Source: Arthrobacter sp. JZ12 (lineage in GTDB: Bacteria; Actinomycetota; Actinomycetes; Actinomycetales; Micrococcaceae). Taken from it: 64,000 nt of DNA. The stretch is taken from positions 1,054,001 through 1,118,000 of the forward strand of contig NZ_CP045246.1 in NCBI RefSeq assembly GCF_035189165.1, given 5' to 3'. The first letter of the stretch is position 1. Each line of letters starts with the position of its first letter. The notes beneath the pieces are model-generated. The model was not told the DNA's origin, did no database searches, and saw nothing but the letters and a program-made list of their open reading frames with translations. Below are positions 54,301 through 63,029 of the stretch, piece by piece. The translations under genes and the position numbers were made by a program.

Positions 54301-56717
54301 GCCGCAGGGCCGGGCGCAATCCCCGCCGCCTTCCCCGGAAACTGCAGGCGCTCATCGACGTGGGCGCGCTGACGGTCCTGCTGGGTATCGGCGTGCTCGG
54401 GTTCGGGCCCACTTTCGGCGGAGACCTGCGCTATCTGGTGTCGGGTTTTGGCGGCCTCGCCCTTGGTCTGGGCGCGGCCTGGTGCAGCGCGCGCTTCCGT
54501 TGGGGATTCTGGACCACGGCCGCGGTGCTGCTGGGTGCCTACCTGCTGCTCGGCCATGCCCTGGCAGCACCGGTCGAATCGTTCCTGGGCTTCCTGCCCA
54601 CCCTTGAATCGCTGCGCGTCCTGATTGTGGGAATCGTCTTTTCCTGGAAGGACCTGCTGACCGTAGCCGACCCGGTAGGCATCGGCCGCGGCATGCTGGT
54701 GGTGCCCTTCCTTGCCACCCTGATCCTGTCTGCGGTAGCCGGCCTGCTCGCGTGGCGCCTGCGCACACCCTACTGGGTGCTGTTGCCCGTGCTTGGGCTG
54801 TTCGTGGTCAGCATTTCCTTCGGCACCAACCGCGCCTCCCTGCCGGAACTGCGCGGAATCCTCCTGATCGTGACGGCAACCGGGTGGCTGGCCTACCGGC
54901 GCGACATCGCGCGCACCGACGAAAATTCGGCCCTTTCCGCCTCCTCCCAGGACGACCCTGCCGCACAGGTCGTCAGCCGCAGCGGCCGGACGCGGCGGCT
55001 GGGACTGGGTGCTGCGGTGCTGGCAGCTGGAACGGCGATCACCCTCGTCATCAGTCCGGTGTTCGCCTCGGACGCTGACCGCGATGTACTGCGGGACGTC
55101 GTCGAGCCCCCAGTGGACCTCTTCGACTATCCCAGCCCCCTCACCAGCTTCCGCAAGTATGTGAAGGACCAATCGGAGGAGACCCTCCTGACAGTCCAGG
55201 GGCTGCCGGAGGGTCAGCGGATCCGCCTGGCCGCCATGGACGCCTACGACGGCGTGGTCTACAACGTGAACCCGCAGGCAGCGGGCAACTTCGCCCGGGT
55301 CGGCGACGCGCAGCAACTGGGCAGCACCGACGTCGCGGACGACGACGGCACGGTCGCGACGCTGGACATCACCATTGAGGGCTACAGCGGAGTGTGGCTG
55401 CCCTCCGGCGGTGAACTGCTGGGAGTGGACCTGAACGGGCCGCGCGCGCAGGAACTGAACCGTTCCCTGTACTACAACGACGACGCGCTGACCGCCCTTT
55501 CGACCACAGGTGTCCAGGAGGGGGACAGCTACTCCGTGAACGTGGTGTTCCCGGATGTCCCCAGTGACGAGGTCCTGACCCAGTACGATTTCGCCGACCT
55601 CAGCCTGCCCCGGGTCCAGAATGACCCGCCGGTCATCGCCTCGAAGGCCAGCGAGTACGTCGGTGAGGTCCCCGAACCCATCGAACGGGCGCGCCGGATC
55701 GAGCAGGTGCTCTCATCGCAGGGGTTCTTCAGCAACGGCAAGGACGGCGAAGCTCCCTCACTGCCCGGGCACGGCGCCGCCCGCATGCTCACCCTGCTCG
55801 ACTCGGAGCAGATGGTCGGCGATGACGAACAATACGCCGTCTCCATGGCACTGATGGCACGCAAGCTCAACATTCCCGCCCGCGTGGTCATGGGCTTCTA
55901 CCCGGACTGGGATGAGGTTGAGGATCCATCCGCTCCGATCGCGCTCACCGGCGAGGACGTCCACGCCTGGGTTGAAATCGCCTTCAACAATGCCGGTTGG
56001 GTTCCCTTTAACCCCACTCCGCCTGAGGACAACGAGCCCGTACCGCCCCAGCAGCAGCCCCGGTCCTCGCCGAAACCGCAGGTTCTGCAGCCGCCGCCGC
56101 CTCCGCAGGAGCCGGCCGAACTGCCGCCGGACTCCGCGCCGGAACCGCAGGACGCCGAAGAGCGCACCAAGGACTTCTGGGATGACTGGGGGCCGCTGAT
56201 CCGCGCCATTGCGCTGGCGCTGATTCCGTTGGGCGTGCTGCTGCTACCGCTGCTGCTGATCGCCCTGCTGAAACTACGACGCCGGAAGCGGCGGGCGAAC
56301 GACGGCGCGCCGTCACAGCGGGTCGGCGGTGGTTGGAGCGAGATCCTGAGCCTGGCCACTGATCTGGGCGCAGAGACCAACTCAAAGGCGACCCGTCGAG
56401 AGAGCGCTCGCGAACTCGGAGAGTCCTTCCCCGGCAGTGCAGTTTCCACCACCATGCTCGCCGAACGCGCCGACGCGAATATCTTCGCGGCGGGGGAGCC
56501 GAGCGAGCGGGAAGTGGAGGAGTACTGGAGCGCTGTCGATGCCTCGCTCAACGACATGCGGGGATCCGTGGGCTGGTTCGGCCGACAGCGGGCGCGTTTT
56601 TCCCCGCGTTCGCTCATCCGCGAAGCACGGCCCACCATGGAGCGTCGCCGCTCAGGTGCACCGACAGACGGGCGGGCAGCGGGCCTGGCAGGAGTTGTGC
56701 GAAGGCGGCGCCGGTGA
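54297..56717 (+). CDS. TgpA-like transglutaminase-fold membrane protein lacking catalytic Cys
   Basis: An 806-residue membrane protein. About six helices lie in residues 20-255, followed by a large external region and a transglutaminase-like domain (about 460-580), a Pro-rich linker (EPVPPQQQPRSSPKPQ), a further helix (near 640-660) and a cytoplasmic tail. In the expected G-x-C-E-Q-Y-A motif the Cys is Asp510 (GDDEQYAVSMALMARKLNIP). His556 is kept (VHAWVEIAF) and the usual Asp of DPT is Asn572 (FNPTPP). The Cys-His-Asp triad is thus broken, so it may bind rather than cross-link or cleave. Start overlaps the DUF58 gene (ATGA). Confidence 0.88.
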   Translation: MSRRAGRNPRRLPRKLQALIDVGALTVLLGIGVLGFGPTFGGDLRYLVSGFGGLALGLGAAWCSARFRWGFWTTAAVLLGAYLLLGHALAAPVESFLGFLPTLESLRVLIVGIVFSWKDLLTVADPVGIGRGMLVVPFLATLILSAVAGLLAWRLRTPYWVLLPVLGLFVVSISFGTNRASLPELRGILLIVTATGWLAYRRDIARTDENSALSASSQDDPAAQVVSRSGRTRRLGLGAAVLAAGTAITLVISPVFASDADRDVLRDVVEPPVDLFDYPSPLTSFRKYVKDQSEETLLTVQGLPEGQRIRLAAMDAYDGVVYNVNPQAAGNFARVGDAQQLGSTDVADDDGTVATLDITIEGYSGVWLPSGGELLGVDLNGPRAQELNRSLYYNDDALTALSTTGVQEGDSYSVNVVFPDVPSDEVLTQYDFADLSLPRVQNDPPVIASKASEYVGEVPEPIERARRIEQVLSSQGFFSNGKDGEAPSLPGHGAARMLTLLDSEQMVGDDEQYAVSMALMARKLNIPARVVMGFYPDWDEVEDPSAPIALTGEDVHAWVEIAFNNAGWVPFNPTPPEDNEPVPPQQQPRSSPKPQVLQPPPPPQEPAELPPDSAPEPQDAEERTKDFWDDWGPLIRAIALALIPLGVLLLPLLLIALLKLRRRKRRANDGAPSQRVGGGWSEILSLATDLGAETNSKATRRESARELGESFPGSAVSTTMLAERADANIFAAGEPSEREVEEYWSAVDASLNDMRGSVGWFGRQRARFSPRSLIREARPTMERRRSGAPTDGRAAGLAGVVRRRRR

Positions 56718-57970
56718 CAGCAGGGGAGCTGGGGTGCCCGCGCTGTTCCTCACGGGTTGCTTCCGGCACTGCTTATTGCGTGCGTTGCGGCGCTTCCATT
56801 CCCAATCGCGCCGCCCATGTCCGTACAGTGGACCCACCGGGTAGTGCTTCATACTCTGTTTCCCGGACGCTTGGTGAGGGAGGAACGCAGAGCGCCATGG
56901 CTCAGCTCAACCTTGAGAACGGATCGGCCGGAAAGCGGTTTGGGGCCAAACTCGTGGACGGGATTCCTGCTGCCCTGATCTCCGGGCTGGCGGTCGCCGT
57001 CGCGATGCCCCTGATCGGCTATGAGCAGGTATCGGCGAGTTCCGCGGTGCTGGACCTGAGCATGTTCTTCGTGGTCGCCGGAGCGGGTAACCTCCTCGCC
57101 CTGGGCTACTGGATCTTCCTGTGGGGCTGGGAAGCGAAAACCGGAAAGACCCTCGGGAACCTGCTGTTCGGAATCCGGACCACAAACCTCGAGGGATTCG
57201 CTCCCGGATGGCTCGCGGTTTTCCTGCGGAACCTCATCATCGGGCTTTCGGGGATCGTTCCGGTCATCGGCTTCGTGTTGGTGATGATTTCAAACCTGTT
57301 CGACGGCCCCGACCGCCGCCAGGGTTGGTACGACAAGGCTGGCCGGACCTTCGTCTTCGATGTCCGGCGCGGACGCAACCCGCTGCTCACCGGGGGAATC
57401 AACGGGCCGTCGTCGTTCGCGCCGCAGCCTCCTCCGCCAGCCCTCCAGCCCGTTTCATCACCGCTGGTTCAACGCGAGGCCGTGAGTGCTCCGATGGCTC
57501 CCGCACCGGCGCCGAGCGGGCCAAGCGCTTTGGCCCCCGAGAAGGTGCCGACCGGCCGGACAGCACCGCTGATACCGGACCTTGAACCCACACACCCGGA
57601 CGAGGAAGCTGGGCAGACCGTCGTGACCCGGCGGGCCAAGCCCAGGGGAGTGCGCATACGCCTTGATGACGGGCGGGACCTGGTGTTGACGTCCGCTGCC
57701 CTGATCGGCCGCAACCCTGCAGCAAAAGAGACGGAAACCGCGGAGCTGATCCCGGTGCAGGATGAGGGGCGCTCCGTCTCCAAGACCCACCTGCACCTCC
57801 GGGTGGAGGACGGACGGCTCTGGGTTACCGACCGGCACTCGACAAATGGGAGCGCCGTCACCGGTGTGAACGGGGACCGGACTACACTTGCCGGCGGACA
57901 TCCGTACTGGGCAGAGCCCGGCTCGACCGTCCATTTCGGCGACCGCAGCTTCCAGGTGGAGCAGGCATGA
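56714..57970 (+). CDS. Zinc-ribbon, RDD membrane and FHA domain protein
   Basis: A 418-residue protein. A short zinc ribbon opens it (CPRCSSRVASGTAYCVRCG). An RDD-family membrane part with three or more helices follows (residues 70-210; GKRFGAKLVDGIPAALI, KTGKTLGNLLFGIRT, RRQGWYDKAGRTFVF). A Pro/Ala-rich linker leads to a C-terminal FHA domain (about 318-415; LIGRNPA, SVSKTHLHLRVEDGRLWVTDRHSTNGS) that should bind phosphothreonine peptides. The nearby kinase and phosphatase are the likely writers and erasers. GTG start overlaps the upstream stop (GTGA). Confidence 0.88.
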   Translation: MTAGELGCPRCSSRVASGTAYCVRCGASIPNRAAHVRTVDPPGSASYSVSRTLGEGGTQSAMAQLNLENGSAGKRFGAKLVDGIPAALISGLAVAVAMPLIGYEQVSASSAVLDLSMFFVVAGAGNLLALGYWIFLWGWEAKTGKTLGNLLFGIRTTNLEGFAPGWLAVFLRNLIIGLSGIVPVIGFVLVMISNLFDGPDRRQGWYDKAGRTFVFDVRRGRNPLLTGGINGPSSFAPQPPPPALQPVSSPLVQREAVSAPMAPAPAPSGPSALAPEKVPTGRTAPLIPDLEPTHPDEEAGQTVVTRRAKPRGVRIRLDDGRDLVLTSAALIGRNPAAKETETAELIPVQDEGRSVSKTHLHLRVEDGRLWVTDRHSTNGSAVTGVNGDRTTLAGGHPYWAEPGSTVHFGDRSFQVEQA

Positions 57971-58779
57971 ACGCACCGGTAGAAGCAAAGGATTGGGATA
58001 TCAAACTCACCGTCGGGTACGCGTCGGATCGCGGCCTCAAGCGTCAACTGAACGAAGATTCCCTGATCGCGGTTGAACCGATTTTCGCCGTCGCCGACGG
58101 CATGGGCGGACACGAAGCCGGAGAGATAGCCAGCGGCATCTGCGTTCGCACGCTTGGTGAAAGCAGCATCATCGGCACGCATGCCCCGCGCTTCTCTGCC
58201 GCCGACCTCGAGGAACTCCTCCAGTCGGCAGACGAGCATATCCGCGCCGAAACCGGCGGCCGGGCCGGAACAACACTGTCCGGCGTCGTCTTCGTTGAGG
58301 AGTCCGGCATGCCGTACTGGCTTTTCTTCAACGTGGGTGATTCGCGCACGTACCGCCTCAGCCAGGGCCGGTTCGGCCAGATTTCCGTTGATCACTCCGA
58401 GGTTCAGGAACTGGTGGACCGCGGCCACATCACCCAGGAACAGGCGGCTGGCCATCCGCGCAGGCATGTCATCACGCGCGCCCTGGGCACCGGCGACGAT
58501 TCCGAGGCCGACTACTGGCTCATGCCGGTCGAGATGGGAGACCGCATCCTCATCTGTTCCGACGGCCTCAGCACCGAACTGTCGGAGGAACAGATCTACG
58601 CAGTGCTCAGCTCGGTGGCGAATCCCCAGCAGGCAGCCGATGAGCTGGTCCAGGAGACCCTGCGCCACGGAGCCCGCGACAATGTCACCGTAATCGTGGT
58701 GGATGCCCACGGTGTCGACGGCGACGATCTCCAGACCACGGCCCCGCGCCTGCTCGACCCGGAGGCAGAGCGTTCGTGA
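57967..58779 (+). CDS. PP2C-family Ser/Thr protein phosphatase
   Basis: A 270-residue PP2C/PstP-type catalytic domain without membrane segment. Metal-binding Asp motifs are NEDSLIAV, VADGMGGHEAGE, LLICSDGLS and DNVTVIVVD; FFNVGDSRTYRLSQG and HSEVQELVDRGHITQEQA complete the family pattern. It would dephosphorylate targets of the kinase encoded at 60557, including FHA-binding phosphothreonines in this operon. Starts within ATGA of the RDD-FHA gene and ends in GTGA with the next FHA gene. Confidence 0.93.
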   Translation: MNAPVEAKDWDIKLTVGYASDRGLKRQLNEDSLIAVEPIFAVADGMGGHEAGEIASGICVRTLGESSIIGTHAPRFSAADLEELLQSADEHIRAETGGRAGTTLSGVVFVEESGMPYWLFFNVGDSRTYRLSQGRFGQISVDHSEVQELVDRGHITQEQAAGHPRRHVITRALGTGDDSEADYWLMPVEMGDRILICSDGLSTELSEEQIYAVLSSVANPQQAADELVQETLRHGARDNVTVIVVDAHGVDGDDLQTTAPRLLDPEAERS

Positions 58780-60560
58780 ATGCGGTTCGTTACCAGCCGG
58801 GAGGCGACTGGCTGGGAATTGTGCGCGCCGGTGCGGTTGTCCTTCTCCCGTCCTCGACGGATCAGGGCATGCTCGACCGGTTGTGGAGCAGGCTGGCGGA
58901 CACGGTCGACCTGCAGTCGGTGCTGCAGCTCGTGAGCGGCGGGTTCGGCCAGGGGCTGGCCTCCATGCCGCCCTTCGCCGTCGTTCTCTTCTCCGACCGG
59001 CTACATGCCGTGCTGCGTGGTTCGGTTCGGCTTACGGTGGGCGAGGGGGACGACGCCGTCGAACTCTCCGGTGAGCACGTCACCACCTGGACGGAACGCA
59101 TTTTCGACGCCGGGGAACCGAACTTCACGCTGCGGGCAGGAAACGGTTACCGCTCATCGGATGGCGGGCCGGACTCCGGGCACCTGCTGACGCTCGAAGC
59201 GGGCATGATGCAGACCTCCCTGGTCACTGCGGGCCCTGCCCCCGCACCCTGGGTGGCGGTCGCGCCCCTGGCGAATGAGCCGGTGGTGGTTGCCGGTGTT
59301 GCTGAAACCGATCTCCACCAAACGGATCCGGAGAAGGCGGCCACTGGAGCAGCGGAGGCCGAGGAACTCGCGACGATCAATCCGGCGCTCTTCCTGGGCA
59401 CGGACGGTTCCCACGACGACCCTGCTGACGGCACCGCTGATGACGCCGCAGAAGACACTGCGGTCGGCTTTACGGACGGCACAGAGGCCACCGTCTACCC
59501 GTCCGCAGCCTTGGCACAGGAAGAGCCGAGCCAGGGCGACGACCCCGACCTGGAGACAACCGGGTACGACCATTTGTGGGACCGCACTGTGGTCCGGAGG
59601 GTCGAGGACGCTGCCGTACGGCCGGCGGACAACGAGGACGAGGAACCAGCGCCGGAACCGGGCGGACCTGCATCGCGGGCGACTGAGTCGCCGTCGCAAG
59701 ATGAGCCGTCCGCGGCACATGAAGCTTCCGCGCCCCGGGTGGAGGCCCAGCCGGCAGTGCCGGCCCCTGCGCCTACACCGGTCCCGCCGTCCGCGCCTGG
59801 GCTGATTGACTCCGTGCCATGGGCGCGCAAGAGCACGACGCCGCTTCCGCCGGCCGCGACCGCCGACGTCGTCCCTCCGCTCTCAGCGCCGGTTTCGGCC
59901 GTGCCGCCCGCCCCAGCCCCGGCCCCCATCCAGCCTCTGACCATGCCGGCAAACTCCCTGCCGGTAAACTCCCTGCCGGCGACGCAGGCCATGGATTCCG
60001 CAAACCTGGACGACCACGACGGCCAGACGATCATGCGCAGCGACCTGCAGCAGGCCGCTGCTGCCCCCATACCGGCACCCGCGGATTCCCGTCCCGGAAC
60101 CGGCCCCATGGTGCTGGCACGCCTCTGCGGACAGGGGCACGCCAACCCACCGGAAGCATCAACGTGCGGCGTCTGTTCGTCGCCTCTCACCAACGAGCCG
60201 CAGGAGGTGCGCCGGCCGAGCTTGGGCACCATGCGCATCTCCACGGGAGAGGTCGTGGAGCTGGACCAGCCGCTGGTCATCGGGAGGCAGCCGTCCGTTT
60301 CACGTGTGCAGGGCAAGGGCATGCCAAAGCTGATCCAGGTCACCAGCGCGGGCGGGGATATCTCCCGCTCGCATGTCGAGGTGCGGCTGGACGGTTGGCA
60401 CGTGCTGCTGTGCGACCTCCGGGCCACCAACGGAACCGTGCTGATCCGCCCGGGCCAGGCGCCCCGGCGCCTCGGAGAGGGTGAGAGTGCAATCCTGCTC
60501 GACGGCGATGTTGCACAGCTCGGTGACGACGTCTTCCTCCGCTTCGAGGGCCTGCGATGA
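58776..60560 (+). CDS. Large FHA-domain adaptor protein
   Basis: A 594-residue soluble protein. Residues 1-130 form a conserved-looking domain of unknown function (WLGIVRAGAVVLLPSSTD, FAVVLFSDRLHAVLRG, LSGEHVTTWTERIF). Residues 180-430 are a disordered Pro/Ala/Asp/Glu-rich linker containing TMPANSLPVNSLPAT repeats and WDRTVVRRVED-like segments that could be phosphosites. A four-Cys ribbon (LCGQGHANPPEASTCGVC) precedes a C-terminal FHA domain (LVIGRQPSV, DISRSHVEVRLDGWHVLLCD, RATNGTVLIRP). GTG start overlaps the phosphatase stop. Likely a scaffold between kinase and ATPase; that is inference. Confidence 0.85.
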   Translation: MNAVRYQPGGDWLGIVRAGAVVLLPSSTDQGMLDRLWSRLADTVDLQSVLQLVSGGFGQGLASMPPFAVVLFSDRLHAVLRGSVRLTVGEGDDAVELSGEHVTTWTERIFDAGEPNFTLRAGNGYRSSDGGPDSGHLLTLEAGMMQTSLVTAGPAPAPWVAVAPLANEPVVVAGVAETDLHQTDPEKAATGAAEAEELATINPALFLGTDGSHDDPADGTADDAAEDTAVGFTDGTEATVYPSAALAQEEPSQGDDPDLETTGYDHLWDRTVVRRVEDAAVRPADNEDEEPAPEPGGPASRATESPSQDEPSAAHEASAPRVEAQPAVPAPAPTPVPPSAPGLIDSVPWARKSTTPLPPAATADVVPPLSAPVSAVPPAPAPAPIQPLTMPANSLPVNSLPATQAMDSANLDDHDGQTIMRSDLQQAAAAPIPAPADSRPGTGPMVLARLCGQGHANPPEASTCGVCSSPLTNEPQEVRRPSLGTMRISTGEVVELDQPLVIGRQPSVSRVQGKGMPKLIQVTSAGGDISRSHVEVRLDGWHVLLCDLRATNGTVLIRPGQAPRRLGEGESAILLDGDVAQLGDDVFLRFEGLR

Positions 60561-62230
60561 GTTCACGGCGCGCCGCCGCCCCACCCCCGCACATCCCCGG
60601 ATACCGGTACATCAGCCTGCTCGGCTCGGGCGGCTTCTCCGACGTCTACCTCTACGAGCAGGACCGGCCCCGCCGCCGCGTAGCCGTGAAGGTGCTGGTG
60701 TCCGGCCTGCTTACGGAGGGGGCCCGCCGGGCGTTCGAGTCCGAGGCCAACCTGATGGCCCAGCTCTCCACGCACCCCTACATCGTGACCATCTACGAGG
60801 CCAACATCACCGATGACGGACACTCGTACCTCGCGATGGAGTACTGCTCCCGTCCAAGCCTCGATGTCCGGTACCGCCGCGGACGGCTGTCCCTCGCCGA
60901 GACGCTCACGATCGGGATCCAGGTAGCCTCAGCCGTGGAGTCGGCGCACCGGGCGGGCATTGTTCACCGCGACATCAAGCCGGCCAACATCCTGGTGACC
61001 GACTACGGCCGCCCCGCGCTCACCGACTTCGGTATCTCCGGAACCACCGACGGCAGCGGCGACGAAGACATGGGAATGTCCATCCCGTGGTCACCGCCCG
61101 AGGCGTTCGCGGGCGGCAGCATCGACGGCGTGCGCATGGACGTGTGGTCGCTGGGCGCCACCCTCTACACGCTGCTTGCGGGCAGGTCGCCCTTCGTGTT
61201 CCCCGGCATGGACAACTCCCAGCGCCAGCTGATGGACCGCATCAGATCCATGCCGCTGGCCTCCATCGGCCGCGACGACGTGCCGCAGTCGCTGGAACTG
61301 GCGCTGTCCACCGCCATGGCGAAGAACCCCGCCTCGCGCTACAGCTCCGCCCATTCCTTCGCGCTCACCCTGCAGCGCATCCAGACCGAACTCGGTATCG
61401 CGGTCACCCCGTTCGAAGTGCTTGACGACGCCGAGCACATTCAGGACGAGGACGACGACGTCGAGGCCACCCGGGTGCGCAAGGTCGTCTCCATCGACCC
61501 CGAGTCACCCACCTTCTCGCCGACCTTCCCGACGGCGACGGGTACCGCGCCCTCGCGGGCGCTCCAACGGGACGTGCCCACTTTCGGTGCCCCGCCGTCG
61601 TCGTCATCTCCCACCCAGGGCACCCAGCCGGCACCGCCCGCCTTCCGGCCCGACCCGGCAGCGGATGAGGAAACGGCGGACCACGCCTGGCGCGACCGCA
61701 CCGTGCTGCGCGGCAGTGCGGCGCACACGGACTCGGTGCGGATGGACACCACGATCAACCGTCCGGCCCCCAGCGTCGCGGAGGAGGACGAGGCCCACGA
61801 AGAGCCGCGGCGGAAGCGCGGGCCGCTCGTGGGAATCCTCGTGGGAGTGGGCGTGCTAGCCGCCGCGGCGATCGGCGCTGCCGCCGTCGTCAACGGCCAG
61901 TCCGGGGAGGACCCGGTGGTCACCGCACCCACGCAGGCACCGCCGGACGCCCTCGCCGGAGTGGAAGGTGTGGTTCCGCCGCCCGCAGACATCAAGGCAG
62001 CCCAATCGGGGAACAACGTGGTGTTCACGTGGACCAACTCCGACCCGCTGGAAGGCGATGTCTACCGGTTCCGTACCGTCACCGTGCAGGACGAGGGCGA
62101 GTGGAAGCGGACAGTGCAGACAGAAGCGCCCGTCGTGGCCAACCCGGACGGCCAAACGTGCGCTGATATACAGATAGTGCGGGCCAACGGGACCGCATCG
62201 GAGCCTGAACGTGCTTGCTGGCCCGAGTGA
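60557..62230 (+). CDS. Membrane-anchored serine/threonine protein kinase of the secretion locus
   Basis: A 557-residue Hanks-type kinase. The catalytic domain spans residues 14-275: LLGSGGFSDVYLYEQD, VAVKVLV, IVHRDIKPANILVTDYG, LTDFGISG, SIPWSPPEAFAGG, DVWSLGATLYTLLAGRSPF. A Pro/Ser-rich linker with Asp/Thr motifs (ADHAWRDRTVLRG) resembles segments of the FHA adaptor. One membrane helix (about 421-441; ILVGVGVLAAAAIGAAAVV) leads to a 110-residue external FN3-like domain (NVVFTWTNSDPLEGDVYRFR) with two Cys near its end. This outside domain could read envelope or substrate state. ATGA overlap with the FHA gene. Confidence 0.92.
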   Translation: MSSRRAAAPPPHIPGYRYISLLGSGGFSDVYLYEQDRPRRRVAVKVLVSGLLTEGARRAFESEANLMAQLSTHPYIVTIYEANITDDGHSYLAMEYCSRPSLDVRYRRGRLSLAETLTIGIQVASAVESAHRAGIVHRDIKPANILVTDYGRPALTDFGISGTTDGSGDEDMGMSIPWSPPEAFAGGSIDGVRMDVWSLGATLYTLLAGRSPFVFPGMDNSQRQLMDRIRSMPLASIGRDDVPQSLELALSTAMAKNPASRYSSAHSFALTLQRIQTELGIAVTPFEVLDDAEHIQDEDDDVEATRVRKVVSIDPESPTFSPTFPTATGTAPSRALQRDVPTFGAPPSSSSPTQGTQPAPPAFRPDPAADEETADHAWRDRTVLRGSAAHTDSVRMDTTINRPAPSVAEEDEAHEEPRRKRGPLVGILVGVGVLAAAAIGAAAVVNGQSGEDPVVTAPTQAPPDALAGVEGVVPPPADIKAAQSGNNVVFTWTNSDPLEGDVYRFRTVTVQDEGEWKRTVQTEAPVVANPDGQTCADIQIVRANGTASEPERACWPE

Positions 62231-62246
62231 TGGAAAGGGAATACAC

Positions 62247-62957
62247 GTGGGGGAACTGGCGATCGATTTCTGCGGCGAGTGGCATGAGCCGAAGGATGAC
62301 GGTCCGTTCAATATCGGCAGGGAGGGCGACCTCGAGGTAGACGACAACCCGTACCTGCACCGCAAGTTCCTTCAGATCGCCCGCCAAAACGGGATCTGGT
62401 GGCTCAGCAACGTCGGCACCATGCTTTCCGCCACGGTTGCGGACACCACCGGCGGCATGCAGGCCTGGGTGGCCCCGGGAGCGCGCATCCCGCTGGTGTT
62501 CGGGCAGACGCGGGTTGTGTTCACGGCCGGCCCCACCACCTACGAATTCGACGTCCACCTCAAGACCCCGCCCTTCCGCCAGGAACGCCAGGTCGACGAC
62601 GACGGATCCGGCACCACCACGATCGGCCCGGTCCGCTTCACCGATTCCCAGCGCGCCCTGATCGTTGCGCTCGCCGAACCGATGCTGCGCCGTGAAGGCA
62701 CCGGATTCAGTTCCATTCCGTCCTCGGCGGCTGCCGCGAAGCGGCTGGGCTGGGCGCTCACCAAGTTCAACCGCAAGCTCGACAACGTGTGCGACAAGCT
62801 GGACCGCGTGGGCGTCGTGGGCCTGCGCGGGGGAGGCGGCAAGCTCGCCACCAACCGCCGCGCCCGCTTGGTGGAGCACGCAGTGACCTCGCACATCGTC
62901 ACGCCTGAGGATCTGCACCTGCTGGAAACCATGAAAGGCAAGGCGGACGAGGACTGA
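62247..62957 (+). CDS. FHA-like plus winged-helix protein
   Basis: A 236-residue soluble protein. Residues 1-105 look like a degenerate FHA domain (FNIGREGDLEVDDNPYLHRK, then WWLSNVGTMLSATVAD), in which the usual Ser-x-x-His is Leu-His. Residues 125-225 form a helical, winged-helix-like part (FTDSQRALIVALAEPMLRRE, AAKRLGWALTKFNRKLDNVC), so it may bind DNA or another protein. The GTG at 62247 is preferred because GGAAAGGGA lies 7 bases upstream; the ORF stays open upstream to 62211 within the kinase gene. It may carry phospho-signals of the operon to transcription. Confidence 0.75.
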   Translation: MGELAIDFCGEWHEPKDDGPFNIGREGDLEVDDNPYLHRKFLQIARQNGIWWLSNVGTMLSATVADTTGGMQAWVAPGARIPLVFGQTRVVFTAGPTTYEFDVHLKTPPFRQERQVDDDGSGTTTIGPVRFTDSQRALIVALAEPMLRREGTGFSSIPSSAAAAKRLGWALTKFNRKLDNVCDKLDRVGVVGLRGGGGKLATNRRARLVEHAVTSHIVTPEDLHLLETMKGKADED

Positions 62958-63029
62958 CGCTGCCGCCGTCGTCCTCGCTTCTGTACCGCCTGCCCACGTC
63001 ACCCCTTACCGAAACCGGAGTGTTCCCGT

